Assembly: GCA_002104905.1 (NCBI GenBank)
Contig: MCFE01000597.1
Location: 1 to 54,798 of the forward strand
DNA: 54,798 bases
Reading direction: 5' to 3'
Source: Basidiobolus meristosporus CBS 931.73
Lineage: Eukaryota; Basidiobolomycota; Basidiobolomycetes; Basidiobolales; Basidiobolaceae
The notes under the pieces are model-generated. The model worked only from the letters and a program-made list of their open reading frames with translations. It had not been told where the DNA came from and made no database searches. The stretch's first letter is position 1. Every line of letters starts with the position of its first letter. This document shows positions 40,646 to 51,131 of this stretch, one piece after another. Position numbers and translations under genes: made by a program.

Positions 40646-40964
40646 TGTTGTAAGAGTCTTGGAGATATCAAAAGTGATTGGGAGAACAAGCAGATAACAC
40701 AATTTTCACTTGATGATATATTGCATGTAAAAGTAGTATTTATACCTTTATATAGTCCTGGCAAAACAAACATATAGAATATGATGAGGAAGGTTCCAAG
40801 AGTATCTTTGCAAGGTTTGGGGCTGCTCAGACAACTTATCAAAATATCATCCTTTGGATACCAAATGTTTCAGTAATTTGTTCAGAATTCTCCAGGCCGT
40901 GCAGGTAATAATATAAGTGACTATGCTAGGTGGGTATTCAGGTGTAATAACAAAACTTACAACA
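40646..40964 (-). repeat. Copia 3' LTR
   Basis: A 319-bp copy of the LTR family with an internal deletion of about 30 bp. On its high-coordinate side, 40965-40977 read on the minus strand gives the polypurine tract AGTTGAGTGGGAG, so this is the 3' LTR of a minus-strand copia element. Confidence 0.85.
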
Positions 40965-41212
40965 CTCCCACTCAACTAAGTAATCACATTAACCAGTGCT
41001 GATTGTGATCTAAGATATTGAAAATTGTCTCTAGCTAATGGCTTGGTGAATATGTCTGCAATCATTCCATCTTTAGGACAGTAAACTTAGTTACTATCTG
41101 CACCTTCACATATGCTATGGTGTCTAATATTCATGTACTTGACTCTGGCACAAAGAGCTGGATTTCAGCCTAATTGTTCACATTCTGGATAATCTTAAAA
41201 TAATGTAGAGGG
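40965..41212 (-). pseudogene. 3' tail of copia pol (RNase H end)
   Basis: This stretch parallels 43073-43330 of the better preserved element, base for base with many changes. It covers the polypurine tract and the end of the RNase H domain. It is cut off by the LTR at 41213, so only the last part of pol remains, without an open frame. Confidence 0.7.
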
Positions 41213-41511
41213 TGTTGTAAGAATGTTGGAGATATTGAAAGTGACTGGGAGAATAAGTGGAGTATGTGGTTTGCACTTAATAGCTTATTGAGTGTAAAGT
41301 TATACTAATACTTTTACATGGTCTCAGAAAAACAAAAATGTAGAATACATTTTAAAAGTACTCAACAGCATATGTGCAAGGCTGGGGCTGTTTGAAAACT
41401 TTGAGAGTTTTCATATTCTTGGTACATAATATTTTGGTGAGACTATGCTAGGCAAATTTCAATAAGAGATTTGGTCACCATTTTCTCAGACTTACAGGTA
41501 ATGGTCAAAGT
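41213..41511 (-). repeat. Copia LTR truncated by insertion of another LTR
   Basis: It starts TGTTGTAAGAATG and follows the LTR consensus for 299 bases. It ends abruptly where an oppositely oriented LTR begins at 41512. The remaining 50 or so bases of its far end were not found. Confidence 0.8.
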
Positions 41512-41859
41512 TGTTGTAAAAGTTTGCAATCCACCTTAATACTCACCTGGCTTAGTCACTTTGATCATTACCTTCAAATCCTAGAGAATACTGACTAAAA
41601 TCCTTGTCAGGATTTACTCAGAATATTTTAACTAAAATATCAGCTATACAGAATATGAAAGTTAGATATGTTGTCCAAACAGCCCCAAACCTTGCATACA
41701 GGCTTTTGGGACCTTCCAAAACCTATCCTATGTGTTTATTATGCCAAGACCATGTAAAAGTATAAACACTACTTTTACATTTAATAAATCATTAAGTGAA
41801 AACCACATAATCTACTTGTTCTCCCAATCACTTCCAATATCTCCAAGGCTCTTACAACT
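41512..41859 (+). repeat. Copia 5' LTR in plus orientation
   Basis: A 348-bp LTR starting TGTTGTAAAAG and ending CTCTTACAACT. It is followed directly by the primer-binding site GGTTATGGGCCCCAAGC (41860-41876) and a gag fragment. Confidence 0.87.
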
Positions 41860-41889
41860 GGTTATGGGCCCCAAGCTGTCATTCTATAC

Positions 41890-42255
41890 AAATCTCTACT
41901 ACAGCTATTACTGGAACTTTTCTCCCTACTGAAAAGCTGGATGGATTCAGCTATCAAGAGCAGAAGGTGGAGATCAACATGCTGCTACAAAAAAGAGGCC
42001 TTTGGGATATTGTCATGAGAGAAGAATGCCCTCCTAAAAACATCCATGCTTAAGAGCAAAAACGGCAAAGAATGCCTGGAAGGCATTAGAAGACACCTAC
42101 CAGCCATGTTCAGCTGCTAAGAAAGTGTATCTTAGACAAGAATCCTTTACTTCAAATATGCTTCCAGAAATGAAAAATTTAATTAACAGAATCACCCTGC
42201 TGGTGGATGAGACGGAATCTGTGGGCATACCAAATGCTGATGAGGATGTGATAGT
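41890..42255 (+). pseudogene. Copia gag fragment
   Basis: It encodes a decayed copia gag N-terminal region (TAITGTFLPTEKLDG, then MLLQKRGLWDIVM, later RITLLVDE after frame changes). The start codon is lost and there are several stops. It ends where the next LTR begins at 42256. Confidence 0.75.
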
Positions 42256-42604
42256 TGTTGTAAAAATTTGTGATTCCACCTGATTATTCACCCAATTTAG
42301 TCACTTAGATCATTACCTTCAAATCCTAGAGAATACCTACCAAATTCCTTGTTGGGATTTACTTGGAATATTTTCACCAAAATACCAGGAACACAGAACA
42401 TGAAACTTCTCAAGGTTATCCAAACAGTCCCAAACTTTGCACATATGCTCTTGAGACCTTCATTGACCTATTCTACAAGTTTGCTATGCCAAGACCATGT
42501 AAAAGTATAAATACTACTTATACATTCAATAAAACATTAAGTGAAACCATATAATCTGCCTGTTCTCCCCAATCACTCCCAATATCTCCAAGACTCTTAC
42601 AACA
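42256..42604 (+). repeat. Copia 5' LTR of the plus-strand element
   Basis: A 349-bp LTR with TGTTGTAAAAATTTG and CTCTTACAACA ends. A primer-binding site and a gag start follow, so it is the 5' LTR of an element reading rightwards. Its outer flank is ATAGT; the matching 3' flank lies beyond the disrupted part of the element. Confidence 0.9.
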
Positions 42605-42621
42605 GGTTATGAGCCCCAAGC
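42605..42621 (+). promoter_or_regulatory. Copia primer-binding site (half-tRNA type)
   Basis: GGTTATGAGCCCCAAGC lies immediately after the LTR. Its reverse complement, GCTTGGGGCTCATAACC, contains the initiator tRNA-Met anticodon arm (GGGCTCATAACC, anticodon CAT) rather than a tRNA 3' end. Drosophila copia is known to use a cleaved 5' half of initiator tRNA-Met in this way. Four other copies in the window keep the site with at most one or two changes. Confidence 0.8.
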
Positions 42622-42635
42622 TATCACTCTCTGCC

Positions 42636-42723
42636 ATGTCTACTACTGCTATTGCCGGAACTTTTTCCTCAGCTGAAAAGTTGAATGAAAATAACTACCA
42701 AGTGTGGAAGGGGAAGATGAAGA
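42636..42723 (+). pseudogene. Copia gag start, interrupted after about 29 codons
   Basis: From ATG at 42636 it reads MSTTAIAGTFSSAEKLNENN and then YQVWKGKMKM, after which the minus-strand copia element begins at 42724. The rest of this gag is absent; plus-strand sequence resumes only within pol at 48128. Confidence 0.8.
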
Positions 42724-43072
42724 TGTTGTATGAGTCTTGGAGATATTGGAAGTGATTGGGAGAACAAGTAGATTATGTGGTTTTCACTTAATGATTTATT
42801 GAATGTAAAAGTAGTATTTATACTTTTACCTGGTCTTGGCATTACCAACACGTAAAATAGGTTAAGGAAGGTCCCAAGAACATGTGTGCAAAGTTTGGGG
42901 CTGCTTGGACAACTTTGAGAATTTTCATGTTCTGGGTACCTGGTATTTTGGTGAAAATATTCCAAGTAAATCCCGACAAGGAATTTGGTCAGTATTCTCT
43001 AGGATTTGAAGGTGATGATCTAAGTGACTAAGTTAGGTGAATATATAGGTTGAAATACGAATTTTTACAACA
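42724..43072 (-). repeat. 3' LTR of the copia element
   Basis: A 349-bp LTR whose plus-strand ends are TGTTGTATGAG and TTTTTACAACA. The polypurine tract AGCTGAGTAGGAG (minus strand) adjoins it at 43073-43085. It differs from the 5' LTR by scattered substitutions, so the insertion is not recent. Confidence 0.92.
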
Positions 43073-43089
43073 CTCCTACTCAGCTAAAT

Positions 43090-46000
43090 GTTCATACTGA
43101 CTAGTCCTAATTTTGACCTAAGATATTCAAACTTGTCTCTAGCTAATGGTTTGGTAAATATGTCTGCAATCATTTCATCTGAAGGACAGTAAACTAAGCC
43201 AACTAAGTTATACTCAATAGCCTCACATATGAGCTGATGTCTAATATCTATGTGCTTAGTTCTTGCATGAGAAGTTGGATTTCTACCTGATTGTATGAAT
43301 TCTTATTATCTTGAAATAAAGTAATAGGTGCTTTTTGACATAGGCCTAAATCTGTAAAAAGCTTTCTTAACCACATTGCTTCCTTTGTTTCTTCACAGGC
43401 TGCCATATACTCTGCCTCTGTGGCAGAAAGTGCTACAGTTGGTTGCTTTCTTGAATTCCATGAAATTGCTCTTTACAGTAAAGAAAGGTGTAACCTGTGG
43501 TGGATCTTCTGTCTTCCAAATTTTGTCACCAATCAGTATCAGAGTATCCCACAACATCCTGTTCTGAATCCTTATAATTGTATCTTAAGCAGATATCAGC
43601 AGTTCCTTTTAGGTATCTAAAAATCCACTTAACTGATGCAATATGATCAGATCCATAATTCTGATTATGTTGGCTGACAACTCCCACTGAATATGAGACA
43701 TCTGGACGTGTTCTAAGCTTGATATACATTATACTGCAAGTCATAGATTGACAAGGAAAGTCAGGGCTTTCAGATGGCACCAAGCTCTCTTGATTTGGTT
43801 GAGTTTTGACCAAGTTGAGATTTGTCTCCATTGGGGTAGCTGCCGGTTTACAGTCTTCCATTTTGTACTTCTTTAGTATATCTTGCATATACTTGGACTG
43901 GCTTAGGGTAATAGTCTGGGTACTTCTGTCTGTGGAGAACTTAATCCCTAAGTAGTGATTGAGTTCTCCTAGATTGGACATCTTGAACTCCTTAGATAGG
44001 CTGGATTTAGTCTCTTCCAATGTTTCTAGGTCATTGGCAGCTATTATAAGCTCATCCACACATAGAGCTAATAGAACTGAATTTGCTCTATCTGGCTTGT
44101 AGTATACACTACAGTCAGCATTACTCCTTTTGAAACGCAAAGATTCCAAATAAGAATCTGTCTTGCAATTCCAGGCTATTGGTGATTATTTGAGACCATA
44201 TAGAGACTTTTTAAGCTTAAAGATCAAATGGGGGTTATCTTGGTCAACAAATCCATCAGGCTGGTCCATATACATGTCTCATCAAGTTTTCCATTCAAAA
44301 ATGCGGCTTTTACATCTATTTGATGAGTAAAAAACTTATATTTGGCTGTAATAGCCAATATTAATCTGATGGAATTAAACTTGGCTACCAGTGCAATGGT
44401 CTGAGTATAGTCAAGTCCTTTTGTTTGAGAGTATCCTTTGGCCACAAGTCTTGCTTTGTATCTTTCAACTGTACCATCAGCCTTGCGTTTTGTCTGGGAG
44501 ACCCATCAGCAACCAATTGAATTTTGGTTGATTGGTAATTTGACAAATTCACAAGTTTGATTCTCCATTAAGGCCTGATATTGCTCAGTCATTGCTGATC
44601 TCCAGAACTTTGTCTGAGGGCTATTTACGGCCTCTTTTACAGTCTGGGGCTCATCAATATGGACTGAACAGGCATAGGCTAAGTTTGTGCCCTCATTGAT
44701 ATAGTAATTTGGGCTATTTCTTGTCCAACTGGATCTCTGGGCATTTAATACTGGATTGATCACTTCTAGGATATTCCTAGGCACTGATTCTGGCTGAACC
44801 ACAGCTGTAGAGTCCTCTGGAGTAAAAAAGGACTCATTGTTTTGCACTGATTCAATCCTGACAATTGGTGGACTTGAGATCAGATTTTTGTCATCATTTG
44901 ATCTCATTTTTTGTGAAAATCTTGAATTTTCATCAAACAACACATTGTTGGACTTGATTAGCTTCTTTGCTTTGGCATTGTAGAGTCTTTATGCTTTACC
45001 CTCATTGCAGTAACTCAAAAATAAGCATTTTACACTTTTTGGCTCAAATTTTGACTGATTTCTGGGCAGTTTCTTGGCATCTGCTGTACACCCATATATT
45101 CTTAGATGTTCAGCACTTGGTCTGTGCCCATACTATGCTTCAAATGAAGTAGCATCACAAAGTACACTGTTATAACTCCTATTTTTAAGGTGTACAGCAG
45201 TGGCAACTGATTCTGCCCAAAATCATAGGATAATTTCTGATTATGGATCATGGATCTTGCCATATCAGTTATTGATCTGTTAGCACATTCTGCTACTCCA
45301 TTTTGCTGTTGGGAGTATGGTACAGTAGTCTCTTGTTTTATCCCATGAATTTTGCAGAAGTGGATGAAAAGTTTTAAGGTATATTCCAAAGCATATTTTC
45401 TTGATTTACTCACAAGTTTCTCTATCCACCATGGCTCTAAGCTCCATGAACTTAGACAGAGCTTCTTCCTTTCTCTCCATGAAGTAAATCTACATGTATC
45501 TTGTATAATCATCAATAAAAGTGATTAAATATTTCATCCCACCTGAGTATAAAGTTAGCATAGGTCCACATAGATCTGACTGAATTAGTTGTAATTATTT
45601 CTTAGTTTTGATTAACCCAGAGCTCTTGAACAATTGTCTGGCTTGTTTCCTATATATGCAGGCCTCACAGTGCTCTAAATTAGCTGAGGGATCAATTTTT
45701 ACTCAAGAAATTAGCTGATCTTTGATCATTTTGCACAAATAATCAAAATTGATGTGCCTTAATCTCCAGTGCCAAATCTTTGGTGTTTCTTCATTTGAGT
45801 CACTGATATTGGCTTCCAAATATGATGGAATATAAGTCATCTTGTATATATTCTGATCTCTGATACTCAAAGCAATATGGGTACCATTTTGATCAGTGAT
45901 CTTGAATCCAGAATTGTCAAAGCTGAATTAAGTCCTTCTCCAGTAGCCTTGCTTACTGATAGTAGGTTCTGAGCAATTTCTGGTACATGGAGTACTTCTT

Positions 46001-46190
46001 TAAAAGTCAGTGTATGGCTTCCTTCACTGCTTCTAAGGTTTACTTGGATAGTTCCTTCTCCCACTACATCAAGTGTTCTATTGTCACCCATGAAGACCTA
46101 CTTGATTGGAATTTCTTGATATTGGGTAAAAAGTTCTGTTTGGAGTGTAAAGTGTTGAGATGCTCCAAAGTCAATATACCACATCTGAGA
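43090..46190 (-). pseudogene. Copia pol pseudogene (protease, integrase, RT, RNase H)
   Basis: Pieces in minus-strand order: protease with IDFGAS where copia has D-S-G (near 46170); the pre-integrase stretch HVPEIAQNLLSVSKA (near 45960); integrase core containing HGIKQETTVPYSQQQNG and AECANRSI (45250-45360); RT with AKGYSQTKGLDYTQT (44440) and KAAFLNGKL (44300). The YVDD motif is degraded to CVDE (near 44060), and the EFKMSNLGELNHYLGIKF block follows. RNase H ends near 43090. The longest intact stretch is 43526-44149. Stops, frameshifts and active-site changes in protease and RT show it is dead. Confidence 0.88.
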
Positions 46191-46199
46191 ATCCTTGTT

Positions 46200-47010
46200 T
46201 GTGATCATATTTAGTGCAGATACTAATAGTCAATCTTTAGTTGTTGCAGCATTTCCATATTCAGACTTTTTGTGCTGATGATCTTTCTGATTGTGACACT
46301 AGTCTGATGTGTGTTGTTTCCTTTTGCAGTAGTTGCAAAACAGGTTGTTGTTACCTTAGTAGGATGTTGGGTACCTCCTTTATTGGCTATCATTGCTTAT
46401 TAAAGCATTTTCTTCTTCCTTCTTATTGGCGCTTGATTTTCTTGATTCTTCATCCAGGAGCCCTCCATATATGTAAATTAAGGACAAATCTTCAGTTCTG
46501 GACTCTAGACTGATACAAGGCCCTGAAACCTCTCTGTCAAGCTATTCAGGATGGTAACTATCACATCCTCATCAGCAGTTGGTACACCCACAACTCCAGT
46601 ACTTCTACCAGCAGGGTAATTCTGTTAGTTTGATTTTTCATTTCTTCTCCTGGCTGTATTTGTGTAGTAAGTTATTCTTGTCTCAGATACATTCACTTAG
46701 CAGCTGTGCCTGACAGGTAGGTGTCTGCTAATCCCTTCCAGGCATTCTTTGCCAATTTTGCTCTTGAGTATAGAATTAGCAATTTGTTGCTAACATTAAG
46801 GCAAATGCAGCTAAAGACACTTTGTTCTTACTTAAGGTACTTTAAGACTTCCTCTCCCATGTTTTTAGAAGGGCATTCTTCTCCCATAACAATATGCCAA
46901 AGGCCTCTTTCTTGTAGCAGCATCTTCATCTTCCCCTTCCACACTTGGTAGTTATATACATCTAACTTTTCAGCAGAGGGAGACATTCCAGTAGTAGCAG
47001 TAGTATACAT
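46200..47010 (-). pseudogene. Copia gag pseudogene
   Basis: It starts at ATG 47008-47010 (MYTTATTGMSPSAEKLD, then NYQVWKGKMKMLLQERGLW). It runs on with several stops to a zinc-knuckle remnant of the form C-x2-C-x4-H-x4-C near 46320, with a stop inside it. Gag forms the virus-like particle that holds the element's RNA. The frame breaks first after EEVLKYLK at 46828. Confidence 0.82.
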
Positions 47011-47024
47011 TGCAGATAGTGATA

Positions 47025-47041
47025 GCTTGGGGCTCATGACC
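47025..47041 (-). promoter_or_regulatory. Primer-binding site of the minus-strand copia element
   Basis: The minus strand reads GGTCATGAGCCCCAAGC directly inside the 5' LTR, one base different from the copy at 42605. It is complementary to a Met-tRNA anticodon arm. Confidence 0.75.
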
Positions 47042-48127
47042 TGTTGTAAGAGTCTTGGAGATATTGGAAGTGACTGGGAGGACAAGTAGATTATGTGGTT
47101 TTCACTTAATGATTTATTGCATGTAAGAGTAGTATTTATACTTTTACCTGATCTTGGCATTACAAACATGTTGAATAGGTAAAAGAAGGTCCCAAGAACA
47201 TGTACGCAAAGTTTGGGGCTGTTTGGACAACCTTGAGAATTTTCATGTTCTGGGTGCCTGGTATTTTAGTGAAAATAGACTTGTCCCGTTGGATAGGGCC
47301 ACATTGAGCCATGAGTGCCAAATGATGCCATAGTGTGCCAGAGAGGCCAAATGAGCCTCTACCCGGCCACAGAGTGTGAAACATAGCTCTGCATCTTCAT
47401 GTAAAGCAGCCCCTGTGTTTCACCCATTGCGCAGAAGAAAATCCATTTTTTGACCTTTTTTTATGGATCAATGTAGCTCAGGATGTGTTAGAGCACAGGA
47501 GAACTGAAGATATGCATCTGGTACTCAATACCCATGGCATTCTGAATCTAGCTCCTGTAGCTTGTATCATGTCACAAAAATGAATGGCACTATCTTGGTC
47601 CACTGGTACTATCTGGCACTATAGGTGCTTTGTATAGATCTTACTTCAGGGCTAATATTTAAATATAGTGCCAGATAGTACCAGTGGACCATGATAGTGC
47701 CATTCATTTTTGTGACATGATACAAGCTACAGGAGCTAGATTCAGAGTGCCATGGGTATTGAGTACCAGATGCATATCTTCAATCTGCTTGTGCTCTAAC
47801 ACATCCTGCACAACATTGATCCAAAAAAAAAGGTCAAAAAATGGATTTTCTCCAACACAATGGGTGAAACACAGGGGCTGCTTTGCATGAAGATGCGGAG
47901 CTATGTCTCACACTCTGTGGCCAGGTAGAGGCTCATTTGGCCTCTCTGGCTCACTATGGCATCATTTGGCACTCATGGCTCAATGTGGCACTATCCAATG
48001 GAACAAGTCTAATATTCTAAGTAAATCCCAACAAGGAATTTAGTCAGCTTTCTCTAGGATTTGAAGGTAATGATCAAGGTGACTAAGTTAGGTGAATGTT
48101 TAGGCGGAATTACAAATTCTTACAACA
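47042..48127 (-). repeat. 5' LTR of the copia element, split by a MITE
   Basis: The LTR parts 47042-47276 and 48014-48127 add up to 349 bp, exactly the size of the other copies, once the 734-bp MITE and its 3-bp target duplication are removed. Confidence 0.93.
47277..48010. mobile_element. Palindromic PIF/Harbinger-type MITE (734 bp)
   Basis: Two inverted arms of about 347 bp (47277-47623 and 47664-48010) surround a 40-bp loop. The ends are AGACTTGT and ACAAGTCT, and the site is flanked by the triplet AAT on both sides (47274-47276 and 48011-48013). The first 23 bases of its inverted right end are identical to the terminus at 3201, beside a Harbinger transposase relic, which names the likely source family. 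It has no coding capacity and would depend on that transposase. A 3-bp target duplication fits PIF/Harbinger, although TWA triplets are more usual than AAT. Confidence 0.88.
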
Positions 48128-50205
48128 GTGAGATCACTGATCAAAGTGGTGCCCATATTGCTTTGGGTATCAGAGAACAGAATCTATATAAGTTGACTTT
48201 ATTCCATCATACTTGGAAGCCAATATAAGTAACCTGAATGAAGAAACACCAATACTTTGGCACAGGAGATTTGGACACATCAATTTTGAATATTTGCACA
48301 AAATGATCAAAGATCAGCTAATTTCTGGAGAAAAATTGATCCCCCAGCTAATTTGGAGCACTGTGAAGCCTGCATGTATGAAAAGCAAGCCAGACAACTG
48401 TTCAAGAGCTCTGGGTTAATCAAAACTAAGAAAAGACTAGATCTAATTCACTCACATCTGTGTGAACCAATGCAAGTTTTATCCTTATGCAGGATGAAGT
48501 GTTTAATCACTTTTATTGATAATTATGCAAGATACATGTGGGTCTACTTCTTGGAGAGAAAGGAAGAGGCTCTGTCTAAGGTCAGGGAGCTCAAAGCTAT
48601 GATGGCAAGAGAAACTGGTGAAAAAATTAAGAAAATATGCTCTGACAATGGTGGAGAATATACCTCAAAACCTGTCATCCACTTCCACAAAATTCACGGA
48701 ATAAAGCAAGAGACTACTGTACCATACTCCCCACAGCAAAATTCAATAGCAGAATGTGCAAACAGATCAATAGTTGATACAGCAAGATCTATGATCCTTG
48801 ATAAATAGTTATCCTAAGATTTTTGGGCTGAATCAGTTGCCACAGCTGTATATCCTAAAAATAGGAGTTATAGTAGAATACTCTCTGATTCTACTCCATT
48901 TGAAGCATGGCATGGGTACAGACCAAGTGCTGAACATCTAGGAATATTTTGGTGTACCACATATGCCAAGAAACTGCCAAGCAATCAGCCAAAATTTGAG
49001 CCAAAAAGTGTAAAATGCATATTTTTGGGCTGCTACAATGAGAGTAAGGCATACAGACACTACAATACCAAAGCAAAGAAGCTGCTCAAGTCCAGGGATG
49101 TGTTGTTTGATGAAAGCTCAAAATTTTCACAAAAAATGACATCAGACAATGACAAAAATTTGATCTCAATTCCATCAATAGTCAGGATGGAGTCAGAGCA
49201 AAGCAATGAAGACTTTTTCACTTCAGAGGACTCTACAGCTGTGGTTCAGCTAGAATTGATGCCCAGAAATATCACAGAATTGATCATTTAAGTATCAAAT
49301 GCCCTGAGATCCAATTGGACAAGCAAAACAATCAGTCCTTTTTTACTCCAGAGGACTCTACAGCCATGGTTCAGCCAGAATCAGTGCCTAGGAATATCCT
49401 AGAAGTGATCATTCCAGTTTTAAATGCCCAGAGATCCAGTTGGACAAGACATAGCCCAAATTACTATATCAATGATGGAGCACACTTAGCCTATGCCTAA
49501 TCAGTCCATATTGATGAACCCCAGACTGTAAAAGAGGCCCTAAATAGCCCTCAGACAAAGTTTGAGAGACCTGCAATGACTGAAGAATATCAGGCCTGGA
49601 TAGGTAATTAAACTTGGGACTTGGTCTAATTACAAATCAGCCAAATATCAATTGGATGCCAACAGATCTTCAAGACAAAATACAAGGCTGATGGTACAGT
49701 TGAAAGATACAAAGTAGGACTTGTGGCCAAAGGATACTCTCAAACAAAAGGACCTGACTATACTGAGACCTTTGCACCAATAGCCAAGTTTAGTTCCATC
49801 AGATTAATATTTGCTATAGCAGCAAAATATGTGCATTTTATTCATCAAATGGATGTAAAAACTGCACTTTTGAACAGAGACATTAATGAGGCCATCTATA
49901 TGGACCAGCCTGATTGGTTTGCTGACCAAGATAGCCCCCATTTGGCCTGCAAGCTTAAAAGTCTCTATGTGGTCTCAATTAATCACCAAGAGCCTGGAAT
50001 TGCAAGATAGATTCTTATTCGGAATATCCAAGTTTCAAGAGGTGTAAGGCTGACTATGGTATATATTATAAGCTAGAAAGAGCAAATCCAGCTCTATTAG
50101 CTCTATATGTGGATGATCTTATAATAGCTGCCAATAACCTAGTTGCATTTAAAGAGACTAAATGCAGCCTATCTAAGAAGTTCAAGATGTCCAATGTAGA
50201 AGAAC
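48128..50205 (+). pseudogene. Copia pol fragment in plus orientation
   Basis: It begins inside the region between protease and integrase and parallels the minus-strand element from 45905 downwards. Seen in order: a pre-integrase zinc region with stops; an integrase core with FIDNYARYMWVYFL, CSDNGGEY and a Glu in AECANRSI (48353-48808); a linker with an internal duplication; RT with AKGYSQTKGPDYTET (49723) and an intact LYVDDLIIAAN (near 50110). It stops after KKFKMSNVEEL, where the gypsy LTR starts at 50206. Several stops and shifts make it inactive. It may be the distal part of the element whose 5' LTR is at 42256, but about 1.2 kb of gag and protease is missing between them. Confidence 0.87.
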
Positions 50206-50725
50206 TGTCATGATCACATGACAACCATGAACACCCAGGCCAAGTTTCAGCTTCCTAGCTCAATTTCCAAGAGATTCCTTCTGGAGCCTTCTACCACCTT
50301 CCAGAAAGTTCCTGACCATTCCAAACCATTGTTACACAATGGAACATTCCATGGAAGCTTTCCATTGTATTTTTCATAGTCCAGTACCATATATGGAAAT
50401 TCCATGTCACATGACTTAGTCACATGATCAGGTGACCCAATCCATTTCCCCATCCTGTCTCAGTGCTGTGTCATCTATGTCATTATCCCCAGCACCATTG
50501 CAGTGCCTTACCCCACAACCCCATTAGTATTAGCTAATATCTCTTGGCATCAGTATAGCCAAAAGTATAAATAGTCCTATCCCCCCTTAAGTATTCCTCA
50601 GTCTGATAAACACAGGTCTTGAATAAACAGCCTTGCCTTGAATCCTGCCTTGCCTTGATGGTCCACACCTAAGTCCTTTCCTGCCGTGCCTAGCTTTCCC
50701 TCCTGCCTTGTGTCTATTCATAACA
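50206..50725 (+). repeat. 5' LTR of the gypsy element (520 bp)
   Basis: It starts TGTCATGATCACATGAC and ends CTATTCATAACA, giving the usual TG..CA borders. The left border is set by loss of copia pol similarity, the right one by the adjoining primer-binding site. The far LTR is outside the window, so borders and target duplication cannot be confirmed. Confidence 0.8.
50566..50573 (+). promoter_or_regulatory. TATA box of the gypsy LTR
   Basis: TATAAATA lies 34 bp upstream of A50600, where the sequence AGTCTGATAAA begins. That is the expected TATA-to-start distance, and it places the transcript 5' end on the 11 bases that match the primer-binding site. Confidence 0.65.
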
Positions 50726-50727
50726 GT

Positions 50728-50738
50728 TTTATCAGACT
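50728..50738 (+). promoter_or_regulatory. Self-priming primer-binding site of the gypsy element
   Basis: TTTATCAGACT, two bases after the LTR end, is the exact reverse complement of AGTCTGATAAA at 50600-50610, the predicted 5' end of the element's own RNA. In the Tf1/sushi group the first 11 bases of the mRNA are known to fold back on the primer-binding site as primer. I see no tRNA 3'-end complement (TGG start) here. Confidence 0.75.
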
Positions 50739-51131
50739 CTCCTGACTTACCTGTGGATCTCTGGCTTCTGCCCAAAGTTTGAAGAAAACTTGTAAAAGGA
50801 ATACTCACTGTAGGTATCACCCATCATCTTTCCCTAGTCTTGTCCTATAAAGGCAAAGATACTTTATCTTTGTAAAACTATTGGTCAAAGCTGCATTCAC
50901 TTTATTACCCTGCTGGTGGAGTTTACAGTTGTTATAGTATTGGAAGCTTTAGTACAATACTCTATCAAAGGATGTTGAAACCAGTACCTTCTGAAGTGAT
51001 GCTAACTTATTTAAGTTGGGGATTGTGGCCCAATAGTTGTATTCTTGACATACTAGTGGCTTTACAAACCCACAACCTAGTTTAGTATATTCCAGTATTC
51101 CTTGCAAGTTCCTCCGCCTTCCTCTGCTACC

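Larger units (their letters stand above)
42724..48127 (-). mobile_element. Near full-length but inactive Ty1/copia retrotransposon
   Basis: A minus-strand element with a 5' LTR at 47042-48127 (carrying a 734-bp MITE), primer-binding site 47025-47041, gag, pol in the copia order (protease, integrase, reverse transcriptase, RNase H), polypurine tract 43073-43085 and 3' LTR 42724-43072. The order integrase before RT identifies copia. Many stops and shifts make it non-autonomous. The outer flanks (AGATG left, GTGAG right) do not form a target duplication. The left one is gag and the right one pol of plus-strand copia sequence. Confidence 0.9.

Noticed and set aside
47277-48010. The palindrome as an assembly artefact or fold-back chimera
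   Set aside because: The arms are not perfectly identical, the element has a 3-bp flanking duplication, it restores a 349-bp LTR when removed, and its end is found independently at 3201 and 40578.
42724-48127. Treating the copia element as an intact active retrotransposon
   Set aside because: Protease and RT active sites are altered, many stops are present, the LTRs differ, and one LTR carries a MITE.
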